DNA from: Actinostola sp. cb2023
Lineage: Eukaryota; Cnidaria; Anthozoa; Actiniaria; Actinostolidae
DNA: 64,000 bases
Assembly (NCBI GenBank): GCA_033675265.1
Contig: JAUJYZ010001050.1
Coordinates: 192,001 to 256,000 of the forward strand
Direction of reading: 5' to 3'
The position numbers and the translations under genes were made by a program. The notes beneath the pieces are model-generated. The model did no database searches. It was not told the DNA's origin and saw only the letters and a list, made by a program, of their open reading frames with translations. Of this stretch, positions 45,994-57,400 are shown in pieces; position 1 is the stretch's first letter; each line of letters starts with the position of its first letter.

Positions 45994-47973
45994 GGGTCAT
46001 TCCACAGTAAGTCGTCTGTTGCGGAGACTACATTCAGAGACTTTTCCCATTACATATCTTGAAATCTAGACTGCATAGGAGATTCATTCCACTTTTGTAT
46101 GGTGGATGTCTATCAGAGCTATGAACAAGATTAGTATGATTCACCCCTAATCACATGATTGGAATGTCACACTAAGTTATATGGCTGTTGCGGAGACTAC
46201 ACAGAAAAATCTTGATTTTCAATACATCACACTAATGTGAAAAGTTCTCTGAATCTATGATAAATCTGAAATGTATGTCTGCTTTACATTAAAGGGCTTT
46301 CTATCTAGCTTATATAAATACCAAAACATTTAACATCTATTCCTCATATTCCCATCATAACCCATAATTATAAATGGTGGTGCTGTTGCGGAGACTACAT
46401 CAGGTACTTTGATTCAAATGCAGCAATTAACAACAAGGACTAAGCAGTTAAGAACAAATTTTGAAGTTTGAGCACAATGTGACAATATCATAAGCAAAAT
46501 TCAATTACTATAATGAGTAAAAGACACAATGCAATCAAGTACATGTACAGATTCTGTCAATTTGCTCGATCCACCACACTACACATCAAGTAATCTGAAT
46601 CTGGGATAATTTACAGTGTCTGTCTGTCTTAAACTTTAGGGCATGCTATCTGGTTTAATGTGATGCCAAACCATTTAACTTGTATGCATGTATTCCCATG
46701 GCAATTAACAATTTTAAATGATGGTGCTGTTGCGGAGACTACGTTGCAGAGACTACATCATGTAATAGAAATCAAAACATTTCAGTACTGCTAAGAGAAA
46801 GTGAAATTCACTGAGAAATTTAGGTCTGACATGCCTTACAAAGTTGTCAAGCCAAATAAAATTACCCACAATACTCTAAAAATGTGAACTGCATATGCTC
46901 AGAAGTTTACTACTGCCCAGTCTCCTACTATTGGTTGAGAATGGTAAACATGTAGTGCAAAGTGGTTGTACTAAGCCACAAAGCAGTGGATTCTGCTGTA
47001 TTTTGTTCTCACATACAGAGAAGACATGAATCTAGAAATTTGCTAAATACTTTTATCAGTTTGGCTCAAATTATACCTGATATTTTAGATTTACCTCTCA
47101 AAAGTTGTAGTCTCCGCAACAAAATTGTAGTCTCCGCAACAGAAAAACAATTAGATTTTTTTGCCCTTATGAAAAAAAATTCAGGACATGTTGATGTAGT
47201 ACAACTTATCTCTAAGTGTAAATTAGAACTTATCACACTTGGGTCAAAGTTCTTTCATTTGGTCACTCATAAACAAAACTTTAAGGTGTAAAAATGTTGC
47301 GGAGACTACAATTCACTATTGGAAGTCAAAACAGCATAGCTGTAACAGCACAGTCAACTTCAACCATGTGTTTTAGAAAGTAGACCAGTATTAGAAGATA
47401 TCCAGTGGTTTTGCTAAAAGTTTCAGCTTTTAATTGCCCTATACCACTATGACGTCAAATCAAAACAATCTATTGTTTAAACGCTAAGGATCATGGTCGC
47501 TAGAGGGGGACAAAACAGCAACAACACAAAGGATTTCCCAAATAAATGTATTTTACAGACGGTCTGAAAGCGATAAAAGTCACCAAACACAGTAAATATT
47601 GTGGGAAAAGTATCGATGAACATAATATCTGGAAACTAGCCAATTTGAAATCAAGCGAACCTCAGCAGAGCAGATTTAGTTCAAATTTCTATTGTTCTTC
47701 ACGCTTCTGTCCCCCTCATAAATAAGCCGTTACGTCATAGTGGTATAGGGCAATTGTTTATCAATCAAAAAAGATATTTGTAGTCTCCGCAACACTGATT
47801 TCATGATTTTTTATAATTCATTATAATTTATGCAGCAATGCCGACTTGTCAAAGTAAAACATCACTTGTAAAGTAAAGTTAAGCCTCTTGACTACATCTT
47901 AAAACATAATTTGGGTCAATTAAAGACATTTCAAAAACTGATCTTCAGGTATCACAATACTGTGGAATGACCC
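45994..47973. mobile_element. 1,980-bp element with ATAC duplications and repeated GTTGCGGAGACTAC
   Basis: Perfect 16-bp inverted ends GGGTCATTCCACAGTA are flanked by ATAC at 45990-45993 and 47974-47977. Inside, GTTGCGGAGACTAC or one variant occurs six times on the plus strand (46018, 46187, 46385, 46729, 46743, 47296) and three times on the minus strand (47108, 47128, 47780). No transposase frame is present. The family is not one I can name. Confidence 0.8.
47436..47751. mobile_element. Nested MITE with 20-bp perfect ends
   Basis: GCCCTATACCACTATGACGT and its exact complement bound 316 bp. AATT flanks both sides and may be the target duplication. It sits inside the ATAC-flanked element and therefore inserted later. 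Confidence 0.8.
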
Positions 47974-47977
47974 ATAC

Positions 47978-49575
47978 CGTAGACACAATTCTAGTGGACG
48001 TGTTGTTGTACTGGACAGTATAATGGTTTAGATAGGATCAGTAGTTGCATTAAGACTATTTTTATCAAATTAATTTTTTTTGAAAGGTCAGTGACAAGTT
48101 TCAAGCACTTGCTGGAATGGATAAATTGTTATCCAGTGGATACAGTTATTGGATTACAGCATCAACTTAGCCACTGGATGAGGATTTGGCAGCAGATAGC
48201 ACTACCCTCTTTGAACAACCCGAGCCTGTATAGATTATCCAGTTGCATTTGATTGATAGAAGTCAAACGTAATGTTTTGGTGTGAGATAAAACTGTATGA
48301 ATACCCAGTCTGACAGCTCGTGTCATGTCATCCCTTCCTTTAAATACTCATGCTTTTCTCTCCAAAGGGAAAAGTTATCAGCAAACACAATCCGAGCAGA
48401 CGACTGACATATGTCTGAAAATCAGGATGTGCTGTTTCCTGGATGAGTCAACCAGTTGTGCCAGGTCACTGACCTGGTCTTTCTGCCACTTATCTTGAAT
48501 ACATATCTGAATAGGCTATATACTTATTGACTGAGTGGGAGGGCAGACAGGAATTTAATTGTATATTAGCCAAATATTTTTCTGACCTACGGGTAAGCAT
48601 TTGATGTTACTAGTCTCTTTTGCAGGCAATGGTTACTCTAGGGGAAGAATAGGGGTAGAAGTAGCATTGCATGATGAAATGCATACATATACTTTATTTC
48701 ATGTGGGTGGCAATTTCAGTGAGTACAAACATGTTTTCCAATTTGGCCCACAAAAATGATTTAGAAAAAATATATATTACAGATGGCTGCAGAGACTACA
48801 TTTTATCATGATATAGTTAACAATTATTCCACGAAATCGAGTTGTACATGAGCTGCGAGGCTCCTGCCGAGTTGGCTATCAGCCATGTACGACGAGATTG
48901 AGTGGAATAATTGTTTTATTGTATAGACAACCACTGGATTGTGAGAAATATAACATTTTGTTTTAATTTTTAGTTCGGCAAAACGCGGTTTGCATTGTTG
49001 AGAATCTCCAACTTTCTCTACTCGTGGTATATATGAGCTGATAGCCTACTAGTAGAGTAGCCAATCAGAGCGCGCGCTTGCGCATATCCAGTGGTTGTCG
49101 TTTAGGCCAAACTATCTGTTTTCACAAGTCTACCTGGTCTGTACGGGTTGTTCTCGACCTGTTTGAGCAGGTCTGGAAAGATGTAAGGCCCATCGAGGGA
49201 TTTTGGACCATACAGATACAGTTACCGGTACATAAGTATGATAAACAAAAGATACAACAATTTAAGTGGTCCTATATTTACAGAATTACCATGAGTTCTT
49301 TAATGTACATTCAACAAGAAGCATTCAATACAAGTCTTGTTATTTCATAAATAATACGATACTTTCATACTGTGTTTTAATTATATTTACAAAGAAATGA
49401 AAAACAAAGGTTCAGGCAAATTAGTAAGCCATTGCACACACACAGTGCTGTACTTACCCTGCTTGTATTACATTATATGAGCGAATAAAGGACCCTATTA
49501 AGCCAAACCCTCGGGGAAATGGAAAGTGTTTGCGCTTCATGGAGGGATTTTACAGTAAATAATAGTTTGGGGACT
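47978..49575. other. Intergenic region before KIF3A
   Basis: No gene recognised. An inverted pair, AACAATTATTCCAC / GTGGAATAATTGTT, spans 48829-48914. A stray GCTGCAGAGACTAC lies at 48787, related to the motif of the element to the left. The segment around 49060-49080 contains CCAATCAGAGCGCGCGC, shared with 58240. Confidence 0.5.
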
Positions 49576-49579
49576 TTGA

Positions 49580-49862
49580 TGGGTGGTCGCTCAATAGGGG
49601 TGGTTGGTTAATAGAGGTGGTCACTTATTAGAGGTGGTCGCTTATTAGAGGTGGTCACTTATTAGAGGTGGTCACTTGTTAGAGGTGGTCACTAACAGGA
49701 GTGGTCACTTAATAGGGGTGGTCGCTTAATAGGAGTGGTCACTTAATAGAAGTGGTCACTTAATAGGGGTGGTCGCTTAACAGGGGTGGTCACTTAATAG
49801 AAGTGGTCTCTTAACAGGTGTGGTCACTTAATAGGGGTGGTCACTTACATGTAACAGGGGTG
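49580..49862. repeat. 18-bp minisatellite AGGGGTGGTCACTTAATA
   Basis: About 16 imperfect copies, with G/A alternation at a few positions, ending 31 bp beyond the KIF3A stop codon. It would fall in the 3' UTR or the immediate downstream region of KIF3A. Confidence 0.95.
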
Positions 49863-49892
49863 GATGGCTGCTTTTAAAACAGGTTTGACTAT

Positions 49893-50004
49893 CTATGCAA
49901 AATGTTTCTTAGGGCTTAGCAAACGTCTTGACTGTGGAAACATTTCTGCATTGCCGTCATCTTTGTTTTCTGTGGCATTATCACCATTGGCAGCATTCTT
50001 TTTT
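49893..50004 (-). CDS. KIF3A: KIF3A last exon
   Basis: Acceptor TTTAAAAG, then [20 protein letters not shown] to SPKKHFA and TAG. It keeps frame with the previous exon but has no similarity to the vertebrate C-terminus. An alternative is read-through in the upstream intron. Confidence 0.75.
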
Positions 50005-53000
50005 CTTTTAAACAAAAAATAAAATGAACTCAATAATTTCACTTGAGAGCATTGAAGTCTGTACCCTAAAACTTCTTGCCACATTCACCTGGGGGATGGG
50101 CAGGGGGAATTACAGGTTCTTTCATGAATAATAACAATGGATTTACAGCAGTTTCAGGGTCCATGTATGGTTACTATATATTCTTAAAAGTTGTCAGGCT
50201 TTAGTCCAATGTTGTTTAGATTTTGTAATCTGGGGCAAATCAGTTGGATATATTTTGAACAAACGATTGCTTGCGTTATCTTAACACTTACTAAATATAA
50301 ATATTAAGTAAGCATATACAAATGTATGTTTTACCACTTACTTTTTTCCAGTTTTTGGTCGGCTTGCCGTCTTTGGTCGACTACTTTTTGGCCTGGAGGG
50401 TTCCCCTGACACAGGGTACCCAGCTATTGAATCGTAGGTTAAATATATATCTGATATGTCTGATTCGTTCAACTTCAACAAAATAGGAAAAATAAACCAG
50501 AATTAGAATTTCAAACAAATTCCAAAAACATGAAGTTTACAAGTTGATACTAGAAATCTGGGTTCTTTTCAACATAATTATGATGGAGATTGGAAGAAGA
50601 ATGTAAGGAGCGGATAGATACAGATGTCCAGCACTCGGCAAAGTCCATTGGGTAACTAGCTGTATACTGTAAGAGGTCTCATTCACTAGTAACCTTTATA
50701 CAGACATCACTGCCAAGCCGACCTCAATGCTGGGTAGTAGGTCAGGCCACACACACCGGGAACTCTGTGCCCTACTCTTAGTCGAACAGTGGCGGTGTGG
50801 GTTCTTTTAAGTCCCTCCGGTGCAATGTAATGGAGTGTGGAGAGACGGGACCGCCATTTTACGTGGTCATCCAAGTCACTCGAAGGTCTAGCCATTTGTA
50901 GATGAGCAAACTTGTTGGGTAGAATATAGCCTGTGTAGCAGGCCCTGGGGTGGGGAGGGGAGGGGGAGGGTTTAGGGCAGAGGAGGAGGGGGAGAAGGGG
51001 CACATTTAGGAATATTTGACTGGGCTGTTTTTTGATCAAATGATCCAAACATTTCCGTCAGCCTATATTTTAACAAGTTCTATTCGAAAACAAACTTTTC
51101 AGATAAAATGAACTAAAACATTATTATTTTTTGATGTCATGACTTTAATACTGTATGGGATGATAGCTAAACAGGAAAAACCCCTCAGAGGGTTCCCACA
51201 GTCAGGGAAAAGTCGAGGAAATTTCAAGTCTGTAGTAAAAGTCAGTGAAAAGTTTGGGATTCTTTTTTGTAGAGGCTTCACTAAGCTATTTAATTTTCCA
51301 CGCCAGTCTCTAATATTGTTTCTGTCTTGACCTGTTTCCACTTTGAAAATCGTATTGTGGAGAGAGAAAAGCCTTCCCTGTGGTGTGGGCTGCTTGTAGT
51401 TCGATGTACAAAATAAACACACCACTGAAACACGGTCAGTGAAAAAATGGGAATTGGTCAGGGAAAACTGGGAATTCTATTTTTCCAGATGAGTGGGAAC
51501 CCTGTTGCTTGCCACTGTCAACAAACGTACACCCTAACCCTTCTAAGGGTATGGTATGTATGATCTTTTAATTAATGCACTGCTTACCTCTTTGTGTTTT
51601 TCTTTTGGATCTGGACTGGGTGTGGCTCTTCTCATATTGTTCCCAGTATATGCAATGAATCTCTAATAAAACAATGTCAGAATAATGACAATAATTAAAA
51701 ATAAGTAGGTTCTTATATAGAGCGTATTTCACATTGTCTCAATGCGCTTTACAACTGATGGAGGACTTTTTCGGGCTGCATATGATAGGTGCCCATGGCA
51801 GCCGAGCAGCTTACAATCATGAGGAGATCAGTTTGAAGTAGGCTGTTGAATTGAGTAACAATTAACTACTCTTTTCAAAGAGTTCAACAGGTTCTTTTAA
51901 AGTCCCCCATAATAATGAATAAGTACCGTATTTGCCGGTGTATAAGTCGATTCGGTGTATAAGTCGACCCTCTAAAATGAGGTCAAAATTCCTGATTTTA
52001 TCATATTCTTTGCATAAGTTGACCCTACTTTTTTAAGAGCATCAAGTTAACTATATTTTCAGTTATGTGATTTACGAACATGGTGGCTCCGATGAAGTCT
52101 CAAGTTCGTTGGTTCTAATAAACACTTTTACGCTTCTTCTTTTGAAAATTATGTGCCATTTATCCCAACAAACATCATTTAGATGTTATCTTAGATAAAG
52201 CTATTGATTTAAATGGGTTTAAGGTCATTTCTGCATTGATCCCCTGTGGTGATCAAAATATTGATTTTCATACCTGGTGTATAAGTCGAGGTCGATTTTT
52301 CAAGCTACATTTTAGAGGTTAAAAGGTCAACTTATACACCGGCAAATATGGTAGTTCAATCTAAAACACATTTCATAATAATGTTTACCAATTGCCATTC
52401 TCCTAATTCTTCATTCCAACATTTATTGTGATCCACAAGTTCCTGCAAACAAAATGTTATTCCATAAATGGCTTAATTCCAAATATTGAGAACAAATATT
52501 CCTTTTTATATATATTGGAAAAAGGAAGGGTGAAAGAAATAATGGAATGAAGGAGGAAAGTAAAAGAGAGGGAAGGAAATAAATAAAGAGAAAGAAAGAA
52601 TGGAAGGAAGAAAAAAAGGTTAAAATGTCCAGTAGTCTACTAAATATAAGGTAAACATGGATGTTGTTTGTTCCCAATGAGGATCATTACATTGACACCA
52701 CCAGTTGGCTAGAGCTAGGGGTGTCGAATGGTCCCCGCAAAAAGTCAGAGTCTCACAAAATTTCGGTCAAATTTTGCAGGTCTCGAAGTGTTTTTTTTTT
52801 TTAAACAAAGGAAATCGGTGAAAAAGCGTCTCGGGCTCACAAAAATATGCCTTGTCTCGCAAAGTCTCGCCTTGACCATTCGATACCCCTAGAGCTCCAT
52901 TCACTGATGATGGCATTACGAAGGATTGCTATACCTGAAATTCTAATGGTATAAAGCTATCAATGATCATAGCCTGGCATTGTAATTCTCTCCTTAATTC

Positions 53001-54427
53001 TCTAATGTTTTCAAGCAGGTCTTCTGTTTCTCTTTGATGTTCTTGCTGCTGGTCTGCCATCTACAAACAACATAACTATTGAGTTGGATATATTGGAATC
53101 ACACACAATTGGGAATTTAATTTGATGATACAACATTGAGTAGAAACCAAGACACAGAGACTGGTCACTTGTATGGATATATAGTTACATGACTGTTTTT
53201 CAAATTGTTCAAAGTGAAGGGTTGTAAACCTTTGATCCTACATGTATGGTGTATTACCGTAGAATCCCAGTTATAAGACCCCCCGGTTATAAGCCCCGCC
53301 GATTATAAGCCCACCTGTCTGCTAACAGAAACTTCCTACTGGTTATAAGCCCTCCCGGTTTTAAGCCCCCTTCATTTACTCCTCCCCATACGGGGTACCA
53401 TATACAGGAAACAATAATCAGGCAATTAGGTGTACGTAGCAAACGAGACTGATGGAGTCCAGTAGTATACGGTAGCTCAAGATCATTGCTTGAAAATCCG
53501 CTCAGATTATAGTTTTTCTGAGCACATTCATGTTTAAAAACTTTTATTGTTATTGTTGCATGAACACTGTTGAACTAAAATGGTCACGATTATAAACATT
53601 GCTTTTTTAAATAGAACGGATTTCAGATGTTTTTTCCTCCCTTTTATAAGCCCCCCCCCCCCCCCCCCCCCCCAGTTATAAGCCCCCCCCAATTATAAGC
53701 CCACCACAAAACCTTTAAGAAGTTATATAAGCCCAGGGCTTATAACTGGGATTCTACGGTATTTTACAATACTAGTATAAATATCTGGCCCTTAGTTGTT
53801 GTTTCTATATGACAGTATAAGATATAGTTACCTCTGATTTAGCACTCATTAACATGGTCCAAACTTTCTTCAGTTTTTTAGTTTTACCAGCAGCTTCCTC
53901 TTGTAGACTGGCATACTTTTCCTCAATGTCTACTCTTTCTTGCTGTCAATATATAATATCCAAACAAATTACCACCAGACTGACTGACAGTGACACTGAC
54001 TGGATGACTGAATTACTGACTCTGACTGACTCTCTGACTGACTCTCTGACTGACTGACTGACTCTCTGACTGACTGACTGACTCTCTGACTGACTGACTG
54101 ACTGACTCTCTGACTGACTGACTGACTGACTGACTGACTGACTGACTCTCCGACTGACTGACTGACTGACTCTCTGACTGACTGACTGACTGACTCTCTG
54201 ACTGACTCTCTAACTGACTGACTGGCTCTCTGACTGACTGACTGGCTCTCTGTAAATGAAAATAATGATCCTTATTGTATAGATTGTAAATTGATATTCA
54301 ATGCCTAATTTTAGCTCAGTTTTTACAAATTTTGTGATATTATTTTTATAGATTTTCTAATATACGACTTTCATGTAAAGAAGTTTAATTTTGTAACTTA
54401 TGAAACTATCGTATTGAAATAAAGGTG

Positions 54428-54461
<34 letters not shown>

Positions 54462-57400
54462 GACTGAATGACTCTCTGACTGACTGACTGACTAACTGAC
54501 TGACTCTCTGATTGACTGACTGACTGACTGATTCTCTGACTGACTGAATGACTGACTGACTGACTGGCTCTCTGACTGAATGACTGACTGACTGACTGAC
54601 TGATTCTCTGACTGACTGACTGACTGACTGACTGGCTCTCTCTGACTGACTAACTGACTGACTGACTGACTCTCTGACTGACTGACTGGCTCTCTGACTG
54701 ACTGACTGACTGACTGACTGACTGACTGACTGACTGACTCTCTGACTGACTGACTGGCTCTCTTACTGACTGACTGACTGACTGACTGACTGACTGACTG
54801 ACTGACTGACTGACTGACTGACTGACTGACTGACTCTCTGACTGACTCTCTGACTGACTGACTGACTGACTGGCTGACTGAATTACTGACTCTGACCAGT
54901 TGACTCTCTGACTGACTGACTGACTGACTGACTATAATAATAATCTTTAATATTTATCCTAAACAGTTAATCATTTAAAAATGTACTTCTTCATTTAAAA
55001 ATGTACTTTTCTGATAAGATGACCTTTGCGGGATACATCTCGTGGCTCAACCAATAAGAAGCCTTAAAATCCATGGGTGATCCGAGATACGGGATGAGAA
55101 CGCGGATGAGCCAATCACATCAAAGATTAGTAATTTGACATTTAGGTTTACGGGATGGTTCCGTGTTTCAACCAATCACTAGCTTCATACACGATTAACT
55201 AATTACACGAGCAATGACAGATGGATTCCTTATGGCCTGTCAGCGATGTTACTTCTCTAAAAACAAATATCAGATCTGTTCATTGTGAAGTGACACAACT
55301 ACAACTTACATTATGTTAGAGTTTTGATTTTAGTCGTTTATTCAAATCTCTTACAGTGCTTTACATACAAACTAAATAAAAAATACTTTGAAATCTTACA
55401 AATACCGACGTTTCCTTTAGAGCAATATCAATGTTTCCTTTAGTGCTCAGTTACTTGAGATTCAAAGCATGTTGGTGTGTCATGGCAGTGTCTTTATTAA
55501 GAACACCAACATGGATGCCATGACATAATATGCAAACACTCTATAAAATTTCTAGTTTCAATTTTACCATTCACGTTTCATAATCTTGAATTCGGTTTTA
55601 TCCTTACAAGCACTAAAGAAATGATTGTATGTCCTGCTACTTGATTGTTACTTGATAGACGTTCTGTCCAAGTTTGTGGGATGAGAACGCGGATGAGCCA
55701 ATCACATCAAGGATTAGTAAAGTGATATTTAAGCCTACGGGATGGTTCCATGTTTCATCCAATCACTAATTACACGAGCAATGACAGATGTCCAGTTTCC
55801 TTGTGGCCCATTAGTGATGTTCTCCAGAAATAAATAATAATAAAATAAAATAAAATGATTGTATGTCCTGCTACTTGATTGTTACTTGATAGACGTTCTG
55901 TCCAAGTTCATGAAAGTTTGAATGGTCGAGTTACAATTAAACATTTCAAAGCTTCTGTTCACTGATTTTCGTTCACTGAAATATGTATTATACCTACATG
56001 TATTAGATATTTTTGCATGAATATAACGAAATTCACGATATTTCAACCAAAACACTCATCACAAGGGTCACAAAGGTCACAAACAACTGCTACAAATTAC
56101 TGATTTTATTCCACTCTGACTGTTGGAGAGAATTATTTTCAGCATTGGCAAACTCTGATTTCTGACAGTATTTCAATTTTGTGGAGTTGTTTATAAACTG
56201 AACTAGACGCTCTACTAGCGTGAACTGGGCTTCTTAATAAAGCTGTTTTGATAGATTTTAAATGTGAAACCTAATAGCTTGTATCATCATACAGAAGTAG
56301 TTTTAGCCTACATGTATTACTTGAAGAATTTAAGTCACTCGTTGTGTGACTCAGTAGAGCATGCATACGTAATTAGCTTCAACACTCACACTCCTAGCTG
56401 ACAGCTGCATGGCGAAGCACATTTCGATTACCTTGCAAGAAACGATTTCACAAACTCAATAAAATTACGATCGAGTTAAGCCACAGACATCTGTTAGAAA
56501 TACACTTTCAGACAGAATTGCAAGGCCAAAAAGTATTCTCTAGGATATTTGCATATTTACTAAGCAGTATTAATGTACGACTCGACTGGCTCGAGCAAGG
56601 GAGCACGGCAAAATCCTTTTTGAATGCTGCTGGTGATTTGATTTATCGTTACGTACGTCTGCCATCTTGAATTTCGTTGATAAGCTACTGACCACAATTT
56701 CTGTATACTCAAAAATTGGAACAATACAGAGAAGATTAGCATGCGCATGTGCTATGGTGACCACTTGCAGATTTGGCGTAGAAACACAAAAATAACCGTC
56801 TGTAATCTTAGACTTGGGCATTCCACAGGAAGCCCAAGTAATTAGACTTTCTAAAATCTCTTATCAGCTGTTCTTTGCGGTTGCGTTTTCACTATGCATT
56901 TTAGGTTTGCCGACTGTTTTCACTGAGAACCTTTTGTAAGGTTTAGAAGAACATATCTGATTACAAACGGTCTCTTCGAAGAAATGCCTGGAGAGAAAAC
57001 ACTTGTCTTTACATCGCTACTGACTTAATTGTTACAGTATTTAGTTAAAAACCGATGTGAATTTCTTCAAAACTCTGCAATTTCGATCTTTTTAATTAAG
57101 CAATACAACACATTTTCCGTGTTTATATTCACTTTTACAAACACGCGGGATGTTGGGAGAACACGAGAAAAGTTTTCAAACTTTTTCGAGTGTTCTCCCA
57201 ACATCCCAAGTGTTTGTAAAAGTGAATATAAACACGGAAAATGTGTTGTATTGCTTTTATAAAATAACTACACGGTTTTCTTTACGCAAGTTTTCATTGA
57301 TCAAATGTGCAATTCTCCTGAAAACATCAGAAATGGCTCACCATCCAATCCAATCTTGCGAAAGAAATCAAAATGGCAAAGCGATTCGACAACTTTTATC

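Noticed and set aside
49580..49862. Regularly spaced repeats that might look like a CRISPR array
   Set aside because: Units are directly adjacent with no unique spacers, in an animal genome; a minisatellite.
53854..54057. 67-codon frame ending in repeated TDSLTD
   Set aside because: It overlaps a KIF3A exon antisense and runs into the GACT array.
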